The position numbers and the translations under genes were made by a program. Below are positions 43,920 through 52,806 of a stretch of 64,000 nucleotides of DNA, one piece after another. The DNA comes from Streptomyces fragilis (GTDB lineage: Bacteria > Actinomycetota > Actinomycetes > Streptomycetales > Streptomycetaceae): positions 124,001 through 188,000 of the forward strand of contig NZ_BEVZ01000001.1 of NCBI RefSeq assembly GCF_003112515.1, written 5' to 3'. Under the pieces are notes generated by a model that worked only from the letters and a program-made list of their open reading frames with translations, had not been told where the DNA came from and ran no database searches. Each line of letters starts with the position of its first letter. Position 1 is the stretch's first letter.

Positions 43920-44920
43920 GCCGCGCTCTCCTTCGTCGTGCCGGTCGTGCCGGTCGTGCCCGTCGTACCCGTCGTGCCGGTGTCCCCGGTGCGTGCGTCG
44001 GTCCCGGCGCCGATGAGGTGGTCGGCGGCGAGGGCCCTGATGCGGTCGGTGACCACGTCCGGCGCCTCGATCGGCGTCATGTGGCCGAGGCCCGGAAGTT
44101 CGGTCACCCGCAGGCAGTCGGGCAGTTCCCGGGCGAGGTTACGGGCGTGCACCGGCGGTGTCAGCCGGTCCGCGCCGCCCACGATCACCTCGGTGGGGAG
44201 GTCCAGCATCCGTGCGTCCTCGGTGAGTTCGAGGGTGGACAGGACGTGGGACCAGGCGTGCCGCGCCTTGGTGGGGCAGGCGTGCACCACGCGTGCGCAG
44301 GCCTCGACCATCTGCGGCGTCGAAGTGGCGCCCATGGTGCCGTACGTGAGGACCTTCCGGCTGAAGCCGGTGGGCCGGCGGCCGATCGGCAGCGGGGAGC
44401 CCAGGATCTGCCCGGTGAGCCAGGTGCGGACGGCTCCGCGCCGGATCGGGAGCACCGTGGACTCCGGCACCAGGTCGCGGGCGCCGGTGGAGCAGAGCAG
44501 GACGGCCGCGGCGTGCTCGCGGAAGCCGGGGCGTCCGGCGGCCGCCATGATCGTCATGCCGCCCATGGAGTGCCCGGCGATCACGGCCTTCTCGCCGGGG
44601 GCGAGGGTGGCGGCCAGCACCGCCTCGAGGTCGTCGGCGAGCTGCTGGGTGCCGACGGGGGCGTGCAGCGGGCTGCCGCCGTGTCCGCGCTGGTCGTAGG
44701 CGACGACCCGGAACCGGTCGGACAGATCGCGTATCTGCGCCGCCCAGAAGGCGACGGAGCAGGTCCAGCCGTGCGCCAGCACGACGGCGGGGGCGCCCTC
44801 GGGTCCGTGCACCTCGACGGAGATGCGGGCGCCGTCCGCGGAGAGCGCGGTCAGCTCGCGGGCGGGCGCGGGCGGCTGGTAGCGGCCCAGCGTCTTCAGG
44901 TGGTCCAGCGTGCTGCTCAT
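43916..44920 (-). CDS. Alpha/beta hydrolase
   Basis: 334 residues. It has the oxyanion region HGWTCSVAFW, nucleophile elbow GHSMGG and the terminal His in LPGLGHMTPIEAP. The C-terminal tail GDTGTTGTTGTTGTT comes from a five-unit 9-bp DNA repeat. In a pathway with a Baeyer-Villiger enzyme it would open the lactone or ester product. Start and stop overlap its neighbours by ATGA, so the three genes are translated as a unit. Confidence 0.9.
   Translation of the reverse strand: MSSTLDHLKTLGRYQPPAPARELTALSADGARISVEVHGPEGAPAVVLAHGWTCSVAFWAAQIRDLSDRFRVVAYDQRGHGGSPLHAPVGTQQLADDLEAVLAATLAPGEKAVIAGHSMGGMTIMAAAGRPGFREHAAAVLLCSTGARDLVPESTVLPIRRGAVRTWLTGQILGSPLPIGRRPTGFSRKVLTYGTMGATSTPQMVEACARVVHACPTKARHAWSHVLSTLELTEDARMLDLPTEVIVGGADRLTPPVHARNLARELPDCLRVTELPGLGHMTPIEAPDVVTDRIRALAADHLIGAGTDARTGDTGTTGTTGTTGTTGTTKESAA
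43935..43979. repeat. Five 9-bp tandem units at the 3' end of the hydrolase gene
   Basis: GTCGTGCCG-type units at 43935, 43944, 43953, 43962 and 43971 encode Gly-Thr-Thr repeats near the C-terminus. Confidence 0.85.
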
Positions 44921-46455
44921 GCGGCGGCCTCCACGGCGGCGGTGGCGCCGGGCCCGGAGTCGGCCTCGGCTGCGGCGGGGGCGGGGCGGACCACGTCGTA
45001 CTCCAGCAGGTCGACGCGGCGGGTGGCCCTGCGGAACTCGGAGGTGGTGCCCGGCCAGACGGTGGTGTTGCGGCCGGCTGCGTCGAGGTACCAGCTGGTG
45101 CAGCCGCCGGTGTTCCACACCGTGCGCTTCATCCGCTCCTGGACGCGGTGGGTCCAGGCGTCCTGCGCCTCGGGCCGCACGTCGAGGGCGGCGCGGCCGC
45201 CGAGGACGTCGAGCTGGCGCAGGTAGTCGGCGAGGTAGTTCAGCTGGGCCTCGATCATCAGGATCATCGAGGAGTTGCCGAGCCCGGTGTTGGGGCCGAT
45301 GACCAGCAGGAAGTTGGGGAAGCCGGCGGTGGTGGTGCCGCGCAGGCCTGCCATGCCGTCCTTCCAGGTCTCCGCGAGGGTCCGTCCGTCGGCGCCGACC
45401 GCGCGCTCGGCGATCGGCATGTCGGTGACGTGGAAGCCGGTGCCGAAGACGATCGCGTCGACCTCGGCCTCGGTGCCGTCGGAGGCCACCAGGGTGGAGC
45501 CCCTGACCTCGGCCAGGCCGCTCGCCACCACGTCGACATTCGGCTGCGCGAGCGCCGGGTAGTAGGTGTTGGAGAGCAGGATGCGCTTGCAGCCGATCCG
45601 GTAGTCCGGGGTCAGCTTGCGACGCAGCTCGGGGTCCTTGACCGCCTTGGCCATGTTGGCCTTGGCGAGCTTCTCGACGACGCCGAGCATGTCGGGGTGC
45701 TTGGTGAACGCCTGCACCTGCAGTTCGCGGATGCCCCACAGGACGCCGCGGCGCATCCGGGTGGTGAGCGGGAGGGCGCGGTGGACCTTGCGCTCCAGTC
45801 CGCCGATCGGGCGGTCGGCGCGGGGCATCACCCACGGGGGCGTGCGCTGCAGCACGGTGAGCCGGCCGACCTTCGGCTGGATCGCGGGCACGATCTGGAT
45901 GGCCGAGGCGCCGGTGCCGACCATGGCGACGCGCTTGCCGGTGAGGTCGTAGTCGTGGTCCCAGCGGGCCGAGTGGAAGACCTTGCCGGGGAACGAGTCG
46001 AGGCCGGGGACGTCGGGCAGCTTGGGGTCGGAGAGCGGGCCGGTGGCGTTGACCACCACGTCGGCGGTGAGGCTGCCGCTCTTCGTCTCGATGGCCCAGC
46101 GCAGCTTCTCGCCGTCCCAGGTCATGCGCTCGACCTCGGAGTCGAAGCGGATGTGGGGGCGCAGGCCGAAGGTGTCGGTCACCTTCTCCAGGTAGGCGTG
46201 GATGTGCTCCTGGCCGGAGAAGGCGCGCGGCCAGTCGGGGTTGGGGGCGAAGGAGAACGAGTACAGGTGCGACGGGACGTCGCAGGCGCACCCGGGGTAG
46301 CTGTTGTCGCGCCAGGTGCCGCCGATGGCGGAGGCGCGCTCCAGGACGACGAAGTCGGTGACGCCCTCCCGGCGCAGCCGGACCGCGGCGCCGAGTCCGC
46401 CGAACCCGGCGCCGATCACCGCCACTCGTACGTGTTCGTGCTCGTAGTCGGCCAT
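44917..46455 (-). CDS. FAD-dependent Baeyer-Villiger-type monooxygenase
   Basis: 512 residues. The first Rossmann motif is GAGFGGLGAA near residue 15 and the second is GTGASA near 184. The Baeyer-Villiger fingerprint F-x-G-x3-H-x3-W-D is FPGKVFHSARWD (about 158-169). The mid-region ATG motif (VVNATGPLS) is also present. It is likely to oxygenate a ketone or aldehyde using NADPH. It is the first gene of the operon with the hydrolase and SDR. The natural substrate is unknown; homologous operons in mycobacteria affect mycolic/fatty acid processing and acid tolerance. Confidence 0.9.
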   Translation of the reverse strand: MADYEHEHVRVAVIGAGFGGLGAAVRLRREGVTDFVVLERASAIGGTWRDNSYPGCACDVPSHLYSFSFAPNPDWPRAFSGQEHIHAYLEKVTDTFGLRPHIRFDSEVERMTWDGEKLRWAIETKSGSLTADVVVNATGPLSDPKLPDVPGLDSFPGKVFHSARWDHDYDLTGKRVAMVGTGASAIQIVPAIQPKVGRLTVLQRTPPWVMPRADRPIGGLERKVHRALPLTTRMRRGVLWGIRELQVQAFTKHPDMLGVVEKLAKANMAKAVKDPELRRKLTPDYRIGCKRILLSNTYYPALAQPNVDVVASGLAEVRGSTLVASDGTEAEVDAIVFGTGFHVTDMPIAERAVGADGRTLAETWKDGMAGLRGTTTAGFPNFLLVIGPNTGLGNSSMILMIEAQLNYLADYLRQLDVLGGRAALDVRPEAQDAWTHRVQERMKRTVWNTGGCTSWYLDAAGRNTTVWPGTTSEFRRATRRVDLLEYDVVRPAPAAAEADSGPGATAAVEAAA

Positions 46456-46550
46456 CGAGCCGCCTCCCGCGCTGTGTCTGGCTGTTGCTGGTGCCGTGCC
46501 GAATTCCGTGTGCCGTGCCGCGGTTCGCCCGGTGACCCTCGCGAACCCTG

Positions 46551-46564
46551 CCAGTGTTCACTGG
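46551..46564. promoter_or_regulatory. Perfect palindrome CCAGTGTTCACTGG, probable MerR-type operator
   Basis: A 14-bp palindrome in the 196-bp region between the monooxygenase operon (minus) and the MerR gene (plus). It lies about 96 bp upstream of the monooxygenase start. CACTG recurs just beside it. Binding by the adjacent MerR-family protein is inferred. Confidence 0.55.
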
Positions 46565-46639
46565 CACTGTTGGGAGCGTAGGGCAGTGGCGTACTGATGG
46601 GTAGGGGTCCGGGCGAGGAAAGTTACCGACGGTACGGCC

Positions 46640-46645
46640 TAGGGT
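46640..46645 (+). promoter_or_regulatory. -10 element TAGGGT of a probable leaderless promoter (merR-type gene)
   Basis: TAGGGT lies 6 nt before GTG 46652, without a ribosome binding site. Confidence 0.6.
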
Positions 46646-46651
46646 GATCGC

Positions 46652-47332
46652 GTGACGGACGAGGCGGAGACCGTGGGGCACGACACCGTGGGACACGACG
46701 GGGGGCGGGAGTACCGCGCGGAGGAACTGGCGCGACTGGCCGGCATCACCACGCGCACCCTCCGCTTCTACCGCGAGCGCAGGCTGCTGGCGCCGCCGCG
46801 GCGGGAGGGGCGGATCGCCTGGTACGACGACCGCCACCTGGCGCGGCTGCGCACCATCGCGGCCCTGCTGGAGCGGGGCCACACCCTGAGCGGCATCGCC
46901 GAGCTGGCGGAGGCCTTCGAACACGGCCGGGGCGTAGGCGAGTTGCTGGGCGTGGCCCCCACCGAGGAGACGCCGGTGCGGCTCTCGCCGGAGGAACTGG
47001 CGGAACGCTTCGCCGGCGAGGTGTCCCCGGAGAACCTGGTCGCGGCGATGGAGCTCGGCTATGTCGCCGTCGACGGCGAGGAGTTCGTGCACATCAGCCG
47101 GAACCTGCTGGACGTGTCGTCCGCCCTGGTCCGGGAGGGCATCCCGCTCGCCGCGGTCCTGGAGGCGGGACGGCGGGTGCGCGAGCACGCCGACGCCATC
47201 GCGGACCTCTTCGCCGACCTGATCGGCGCCCACGCCCCCGAGGAGGACGCCCAGCGCCTGCGCCCCCTGGCGCGCAGCGTGGTCCAGGCGGAGCTCTCGC
47301 TCGCCCTCGACCGGCGGCTCCGCAAGCCGTAG
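46652..47332 (+). CDS. MerR-family transcriptional regulator
   Basis: 226 residues. The MerR helix-turn-helix is at about 22-50 (YRAEELARLAGITTRTLRFYRERRLL), the wing includes GRIAWYDDRHLARLR, and an effector region of about 130 residues without a cysteine metal site follows. It is therefore unlikely to be a metal sensor. It is divergent from the monooxygenase operon, which it probably controls. Confidence 0.88.
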   Translation: MTDEAETVGHDTVGHDGGREYRAEELARLAGITTRTLRFYRERRLLAPPRREGRIAWYDDRHLARLRTIAALLERGHTLSGIAELAEAFEHGRGVGELLGVAPTEETPVRLSPEELAERFAGEVSPENLVAAMELGYVAVDGEEFVHISRNLLDVSSALVREGIPLAAVLEAGRRVREHADAIADLFADLIGAHAPEEDAQRLRPLARSVVQAELSLALDRRLRKP

Positions 47333-47357
47333 CCGCGGGCCGGGCCCGCCGGCCGCC

Positions 47358-47660
47358 CTACTGCGAGACCAGCTGCACCACTCCCGCGATCATCAGCACG
47401 GGTCCCAGGATCGCGAAGAAGCCCCCCATCGCGCGCGCCAGGACCTGCTGAGCGTGCCGGTCGGCGGCCGCCGGCGGCCTTCCGCGCCCGTAGGCGTCGT
47501 ACCTGTCCTGCTGCTGCTGGACGCTCCAGTCCGCCGGGACGGCGGGCCTGAGGACGAGGAGCAGGCCCGTCAGCCCCGCGAAGCCCCCGAAGAGCAGCAG
47601 CACGACCGCCCACTCGTGGGAGGAGATCGGCCGGCCGGCCAGACTCGTGAGTGCGTGCAA
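47358..47660 (-). CDS. Small membrane protein of unknown function
   Basis: About 100 residues. It has hydrophobic segments at about 16-35 (AVVLLLFGGFAGLTGLLLVL) and 75-97 (GGFFAILGPVLMIAGVVQLV), with a charged Arg/Gln/Asp/Tyr loop between. TTG 47660 is favoured because GGGAGG sits 5 bp upstream; an upstream GTG 47693 would add 11 residues. The family is not recognised. Confidence 0.65.
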   Translation of the reverse strand: MHALTSLAGRPISSHEWAVVLLLFGGFAGLTGLLLVLRPAVPADWSVQQQQDRYDAYGRGRPPAAADRHAQQVLARAMGGFFAILGPVLMIAGVVQLVSQ

Positions 47661-47874
47661 GGGAACCTCCCGCGGTCGCCGAGCAGTTGGCACGCACCAT
47701 ACACACGAGCTTCCGCGGCCACCTCCCGCCGGAAGCCGCCTCGACGGTCCCGCTCCTCCGAACTCGCGCCCCGTACAACCCTCCAGCCCCTTCAGGTGTC
47801 TTCCGTGCGCCGTCCGGTGCGGGGCCGCCCCTCACCCGGCAACCTCGCGCTCCGCGTGTCCTGGAGGATTCCCC

Positions 47875-49308
47875 ATGCGCAAACGCCACCTGCTGATGTC
47901 CGCCGCCCTGCTGGCCTGCGGCCTCACCCCGCTCACCGCGGCGGGCGCCCAGGCCGCCGCCGGCACCCACGGCGACATCGACAAGGACGGGTACCGGGAC
48001 GTGGTCGTCTCCGCCCCGGACGCCACCGTCTCGGGCCGTGCCAGGGCCGGCGCGGTGGTCATCCTGTACGGCGGCGCCCGGGGCGTCGACCCGAAGCGGC
48101 GCACCGTGCTGACGCAGAACTCCACCGGCATACCCGGCTCCGCCGAGACGGGCGACCGCTTCGGCGCCTCCGTGGTGGTCCACGACCTGAACGCCGACGG
48201 ATACGGCGACCTGGTCGTCGGCGCCCCCGGCGAGGAGGTCGCCGGGGACGTGGGCGGCGGTTCGGTCACCGTCGTGTGGGGGTCGGCGTCCGGCCCGGTG
48301 AAGGCGAAGACGGTCCCCGACCCCTGGCCGTACGAGCACGACGCGTTCGGCGGGACCCTGGCGGTGGGCACGTTCGGCTCCCTCAACCCGGTCAACGGCG
48401 GCGCACTGTCGATCGCCGTCGGCGCCAACGACTCGTCCGTCACCTTCGCGCCGGCGGACCTGTCCGCGTCCTCCGGCACCAGCGGCACCGGGAGCGACTT
48501 CAACCCGGGCCACGGTGTCGTCGCCCTGACCGTCCTGGACCAGCCCAGCTCCGACGACGGCCTCGTCATCCACGGCCGCGGCTACGGGCAGGGCGGCTGG
48601 GGCTACGACGGGTACGGCGACGACCCCCGCGCGCAACTGGTCCGCCCCGGCGGCTTCATGCCCGCCGCCCTGCCGGCGGGCACCAGCTCCGCGGTCGGCG
48701 ATCTCGACGGCAACGGCTCCCTCGACCTCGTCGTCGGCAACCCCGAGGACCCCTCGCAGAGCCCCGGCACCGCGCTCGGCGGCCAGGTCACCGTCTACTT
48801 CGGGATCACCTACGACGGCACGCCCAGCTCCGTGCGGACCATCACCCAGGACACCGCGGGCGTCCCCGGCGCGGGTGAGGCGGGCGACCGCTTCGGCGCC
48901 TCGGTCGCCATCGGCGACACCGACAAGGACGGCCGGGCCGACCTGGTGATCGGCGCCCCGGGCGAGAACGGCTCGGCCGGAGCCGTCACCGTCGTCCGCG
49001 GCGCCACGGACGGCCTGGACACCGCCCACGCCCGCACCTGGATGCAGAGCAGCGCCGGCGTCCCAGGCGCCGCCGAGGCCGGGGACGCCTTCGGCACGGC
49101 CGTCCAGCTCGTCGACGTGAACAAGGACGGCAGCGCGGACCTGCTGGTCGGTGCTCCGGGCGAGAACGACCGGACGGGTGGCCTATGGGTGCTGCGCGGT
49201 TCGGCCTCCTCCGTCACCGCGACCGGCTCGGTCTCCGTCACCCCCGGCAGCGTGGGGCTCGGCACGGCCGGCGCCGCACGCTTCGCGCACGTGGTGACCG
49301 GCCGATGA
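47875..49308 (+). CDS. Secreted FG-GAP (integrin-alpha-like) repeat protein, paralog 1
   Basis: 477 residues. A signal peptide ends near AGAQAAA (about 27). About seven FG-GAP blades follow, each with a calcium-loop-like D-x-D-x-D/N-G (DIDKDGYRD, DLNADGYGD, DLDGNGSLD, DTDKDGRAD, DVNKDGSAD) and VVGAPGE-type ends. It is probably an extracellular beta-propeller that binds calcium; the ligand is unknown. ATG 47875 has GGAGGA upstream. A paralog follows after 74 bp. Confidence 0.88.
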   Translation: MRKRHLLMSAALLACGLTPLTAAGAQAAAGTHGDIDKDGYRDVVVSAPDATVSGRARAGAVVILYGGARGVDPKRRTVLTQNSTGIPGSAETGDRFGASVVVHDLNADGYGDLVVGAPGEEVAGDVGGGSVTVVWGSASGPVKAKTVPDPWPYEHDAFGGTLAVGTFGSLNPVNGGALSIAVGANDSSVTFAPADLSASSGTSGTGSDFNPGHGVVALTVLDQPSSDDGLVIHGRGYGQGGWGYDGYGDDPRAQLVRPGGFMPAALPAGTSSAVGDLDGNGSLDLVVGNPEDPSQSPGTALGGQVTVYFGITYDGTPSSVRTITQDTAGVPGAGEAGDRFGASVAIGDTDKDGRADLVIGAPGENGSAGAVTVVRGATDGLDTAHARTWMQSSAGVPGAAEAGDAFGTAVQLVDVNKDGSADLLVGAPGENDRTGGLWVLRGSASSVTATGSVSVTPGSVGLGTAGAARFAHVVTGR

Positions 49309-49382
49309 GTTCCCTCCGCCCCGACGCCGCCCAGCCCTTCGTCCGTTCCTCCGGCGCCACGTCCCCCCTACCAGGAGCAGCC

Positions 49383-50900
49383 ATGCCGTCCCGTCGGTCC
49401 ACCGTGCCCCGTCCGCCCGCGTCCGGCCGGAGGACGGGCGGAACGCCGCGCGCCGCGCTCGTCGCCGCGGCCGCGCTCTGCGCGGCGGCCACGTCGGCCC
49501 TCCCCGCCGCACCGGCCGCGGCCGCCTCCCCCTACCGGGGCGCCAACACCGCCGCCGTGCAGGACGACTTCAACGGTGACGGCTACCGCGGCCTGGCCGT
49601 CGGCGCGCCCGGCGCCGCGGCCGGTTCCGTCGACGCGGCGGGCGCGGTCGTGGTGTTCTACGGTTCCGCGACCGGCGTCACCGCCTCCCGCCGCACCGTC
49701 GTCACGCAGGCGACGACCGGCGTCCCCGGCACCCCGGAGGCGTGGGACGGCTTCGGCTCGTCCGTCACCTCCGCCGACCTCGACCGGGACGGCTACGCCG
49801 ACCTGCTCGTCGGCACACCGAACGAGTCCGCGGGGACCATGGCGGGCACCGGAGCGCTCACCGTCGTCTGGGGCGGATCCGCGGGCCTGAAGGGCGGCGC
49901 CACAGTTCCGACCCCGACCGGCCTGGACGAGGGCTGCGGCTTCGCCGCCGGCGTCGCGGCGGGAGACGTCACCGGCGACGGGGCGCCCGACCTCGGGGTC
50001 ACCGGCCGGTGCGGCGCCACCACGTACACCGGCCCCTTCACCCGCACCGGGGCCCCGGCGTCCCGGGCGTTCGTGATGGACCTCGGCACCAACCGGGGCG
50101 TCGTCATCGGTGACGTGAACGGGGACGGAAGGGCCGAACGGTTCTGGCTGCCGGGCCCGATGGACGGAGACGCCTCCGGACCGGTGCACCGGGAGAACCA
50201 CCCCGGCTCCTACACCGCTCTCCCCCTCGCCGACGGCCTCACGGGCCGGATCGGCGACATCGACGGCGACGGTTACGGCGACCTGGTCACCGGCGTCCCG
50301 TACGACGCGTCGCTGACGTCCGGGGAGACGCCCGCCCACCGCGGTGGCGAAATCCAGGTCCTCTACGGCGGCCCGCTGGGCATCACTCCCGACCAGAAGC
50401 CCCAGGTCTTCCACCAAGCCACCGCCGGCGTGCCCGGTGCGGCCGAGGACGGCGACATGTTCGGGTCCTCGCTCAGCGTCGGCGACGTCGACGGCGACAG
50501 GTACGCCGACGTCCTGATCGGCGCCCCGGGCGAGGCCGTCGGCTCCCGGAGCTACGCCGGCTCCACGACCCTGCTGCGCGGGTCGGCCGCCGGCCTGACC
50601 GCGGCCGGCTCCACGTCCCACTCCCAGGACACCGCCGGGGTGCCCGGCGCCGCCGAGGCCGGCGACATGTTCGGCGGGTCCGTCCACCTCAGCGACCTGA
50701 ACAAGGACGGCCGCGCGGAAACCGTCGTGGGCGTGCCGAACGAGAACGCGTACGGCGTGGTGTGGCTCGCCAAGGGCGCCGCGTCCGGCCCGGTGGCCGG
50801 CGGCTCCGCGACCATCAGCGGCAACGGGGTCGGTCTCACCCGCCGCTACGCGGACCTCAGGTTCGGCGAGGCCCTGCCCGGCGCCCGCTCCACGGTCTGA
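49383..50900 (+). CDS. Secreted FG-GAP repeat protein, paralog 2
   Basis: 505 residues. A long Arg-containing signal peptide (about 1-46, ending AAPAAAAS) precedes FG-GAP repeats with DFNGDGYRG, DLDRDGYAD, DVTGDGAPD, DVNGDGRAE, DIDGDGYGD, DVDGDRYAD and DLNKDGRAE calcium loops. Overall plan matches the upstream gene. CAGGAGC precedes ATG 49383. A twin-arginine type leader is possible (SRRSTV), but the hydrophobic core decides nothing. Likely cotranscribed with paralog 1. Confidence 0.88.
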   Translation: MPSRRSTVPRPPASGRRTGGTPRAALVAAAALCAAATSALPAAPAAAASPYRGANTAAVQDDFNGDGYRGLAVGAPGAAAGSVDAAGAVVVFYGSATGVTASRRTVVTQATTGVPGTPEAWDGFGSSVTSADLDRDGYADLLVGTPNESAGTMAGTGALTVVWGGSAGLKGGATVPTPTGLDEGCGFAAGVAAGDVTGDGAPDLGVTGRCGATTYTGPFTRTGAPASRAFVMDLGTNRGVVIGDVNGDGRAERFWLPGPMDGDASGPVHRENHPGSYTALPLADGLTGRIGDIDGDGYGDLVTGVPYDASLTSGETPAHRGGEIQVLYGGPLGITPDQKPQVFHQATAGVPGAAEDGDMFGSSLSVGDVDGDRYADVLIGAPGEAVGSRSYAGSTTLLRGSAAGLTAAGSTSHSQDTAGVPGAAEAGDMFGGSVHLSDLNKDGRAETVVGVPNENAYGVVWLAKGAASGPVAGGSATISGNGVGLTRRYADLRFGEALPGARSTV

Positions 50901-50977
50901 CCCGTACCCCCCGGCCGGGCGCACTCCGCCCGGCCCGGGGCGGCCGCGGACGGGAGCGGCCAGCCCCGGAAACGACG

Positions 50978-51012
50978 AAGATCCCGACCGATCGTGAGAT
51001 CGGCGGGATCTT
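50978..51012. terminator. Bidirectional terminator between FG-GAP gene and tRNA-Ala
   Basis: AAGATCCCG-a-CCGATC pairs with GATCGG-CGGGATCTT around GTGA: 15 bp with one bulged A. It lies 11 bp past the tRNA 3' end (minus) and 77 bp past the FG-GAP stop (plus). Confidence 0.85.
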
Positions 51013-51022
51013 GTCGTGCAGG

Positions 51023-51096
51023 TGGACCTGAGGGGATTCGAACCCCTGGCCCCCTCGATGCGAACGAGGTGCGCTACCGGACTGCGCCACAGGCCC
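51023..51096 (-). tRNA. tRNA-Ala (anticodon CGC)
   Basis: A 74-nt cloverleaf on the minus strand. The acceptor GGGCCTG pairs with CAGGTCC through the diagnostic G3:U70 wobble of alanine tRNAs. The anticodon stem CCTCG/CGAGG encloses loop TTCGCAT (anticodon CGC). The T arm is intact (GGTTCGAATCC). The 3' CCA is not encoded. It reads GCG codons, which are abundant in this GC-rich genome. Confidence 0.93.
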
Positions 51097-51189
51097 TTGC
51101 AACGAGTGAAACTCTAGCATCCCCGTCCGGGTGGTTGGAAATCCGTTCCGCGCGATCCCCGCAGGCCGGAAGCCGGTCCGTCCGCCGGT

Positions 51190-52599
51190 TCACTCGTTGG
51201 CCGCCCGCGGCCGGTCCCGGTCACCCTCGGCGTACTGGTCGAAGAGCGGGGTGCGGCCCCGCCCACGGCCCCGGCGGCCGCCGGAACGGCCGCGGGGCTC
51301 CGGGTGGGCCTGGGGCTCCTCGGCCGCGGACGCGTCGGACGCCTCGGCCTCCCCGGCGGCGGCCTGCGGCTCCGCGGGCTGGTCGTGGCGCTGCGCGCCG
51401 ACCGCGGCGCGGGCGGAGCTCCAGGCGTCGTCGGTGAGGTCGACGTCGGAGGTGGCGCGCGGGGCGACCGGCGCGGTGACGTAGGTCGGCAGCGGGACCG
51501 GCACCGGCTCCCAGCTGTCGGAGGGACCCGCCTCCCGCTCGGGCTCGCGCTGCTGGTCGACCCACTCGGCGTGGTCGGTCTGCTCGATGAGGGCGAGCCG
51601 GTCGGCGGCGAGCGAGGAAAGCGTGGCCGGCCCGGGGTCGTGGCCCTCGGGCTCCGGCACGCCGTCGCCGGGACGGCCGGCGGGCCGCTGGACGCCAGGA
51701 ACGTGCCCGGGCCCGCGCGGGATGCGCTCGGTGCCGCGCTCGGGGTCCGCCGCGGGCGACGGGCGCGGACGACGGCGTCCGCCGCGCTCGCGCTCCCGCT
51801 CACGGCCCCGCTCGCGCACGCGCCGCGCCGCCTCCTCGGCCTGACCGCGGTCCATGCGGTAGGCGAAGCGGCGGCGTTCCTGGGTGCGGAGGTAGGCGAT
51901 GTAGACGCTGAGCAGCACGGCCGGCAGGGCCGGCGCCCAGAGGAAGGCGACACCGCCGACCGCGGCGGCGACCGCGCCGACGCTGAAGGCGACGAACAGC
52001 AGGGTGATGGTGCGGCGTCTGCGCGCCATCACCTTCGAGCGCGCGATCTTCGCCCGCGCCGCCTCCGCCTTCCGCTCCGCGGCCGCCCGGGAGGCCCGGT
52101 CGAGGCGGTCGGGCCGCTCCAGGCGCTCCGTGCGGGCCAGGTGCTCGGCGCTGGCCAGGTGCTCGGCGCGGTCCGGGCGGTCGGGCCGCTGCGCACCCGG
52201 CCCCGGATCGCCCGGGGCCGCCTCATGGCCGGGCCGCCTGCCCGCCGGGGGACCCTCGCCCCGTCGCCGGACGCCGGAAGCCTCACCACGGCGCTGCTCC
52301 GGCCCGGCGGGGCGCGGATCGTCCGGGGGTACGGCGAAGGCCCGGACGTCGACCGAGTCGGTCACGGCGTCCGGGTCGACCGTGTCGGCCGCGGGCTCCG
52401 CCTCGTCGGAGGAGCGCGCGAGGTCCTTGGCGTAACGGCGCTCCATCCCCGCTCTTCCGGACAGCAGCCGGATGGCGGTGCTGAAGCGTTCCGTCGGACG
52501 GGCCTCGTTCAGCTCGTCCTGCCTACGGAGCCACATCGGCACCAAGTAGGCGGCCCAGGCCCCGACAATGACTGCGTAGATGAGGCCGCTGCTGCTCAC
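51190..52599 (-). CDS. sepX: Divisome protein SepX/GlpR (gephyrin-like Glp receptor)
   Basis: 469 residues. The N-terminal membrane segment is SSSGLIYAVIVGAWAAYLV, followed by the conserved WLRRQDELNEARPTERFSTA block. A disordered Arg/Pro/Ala/Asp region leads to a pair of membrane helices near residues 203-250. A highly charged tail ends DRPRAANE. In Streptomyces SepX is an actinobacterial membrane protein of the divisome. In Corynebacterium the homolog GlpR is the membrane receptor of the MoeA-like protein Glp. Glp is encoded four genes away here. GTG 52599 is supported by a leaderless promoter; the minus-strand frame extends further but without support. Confidence 0.85.
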   Translation of the reverse strand: MSSSGLIYAVIVGAWAAYLVPMWLRRQDELNEARPTERFSTAIRLLSGRAGMERRYAKDLARSSDEAEPAADTVDPDAVTDSVDVRAFAVPPDDPRPAGPEQRRGEASGVRRRGEGPPAGRRPGHEAAPGDPGPGAQRPDRPDRAEHLASAEHLARTERLERPDRLDRASRAAAERKAEAARAKIARSKVMARRRRTITLLFVAFSVGAVAAAVGGVAFLWAPALPAVLLSVYIAYLRTQERRRFAYRMDRGQAEEAARRVRERGRERERERGGRRRPRPSPAADPERGTERIPRGPGHVPGVQRPAGRPGDGVPEPEGHDPGPATLSSLAADRLALIEQTDHAEWVDQQREPEREAGPSDSWEPVPVPLPTYVTAPVAPRATSDVDLTDDAWSSARAAVGAQRHDQPAEPQAAAGEAEASDASAAEEPQAHPEPRGRSGGRRGRGRGRTPLFDQYAEGDRDRPRAANE

Positions 52600-52806
52600 G
52601 GTCACACGGTAGAGCGGTTTGGGTGAGGCCATCTGCCAATTCACACGGTGTGTCGCACGATCTGGCTGATATTTCGAGCCTTTAGGCGACCGATGTGATC
52701 ACAGACCGCCGGAAGCATGAATTCCTGCACCCAAATGTGAGCGCAACGGACCCAAATTCGAACACTTATTCAATTACCGTTGGCCGGGTGCCTTCTCGGC
52801 CCTCTC
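52600..52806. promoter_or_regulatory. AT-richer control region upstream of sepX
   Basis: A 207-bp region. Minus-strand TACCGT (52606-52611) lies 6 nt before GTG 52599, a leaderless -10 geometry. Two perfect palindromes are present: CACACGGTGTG (52642-52652) and TGTGATCACA (52694-52703). The stretch 52660-52785 is clearly richer in A/T than its surroundings. Regulators cannot be named. Confidence 0.5.

Noticed and set aside
51023..51096. tRNA-Ala as an attachment site for an integrated element.
   Set aside because: No integrase gene or duplicated tRNA 3' segment was seen nearby.
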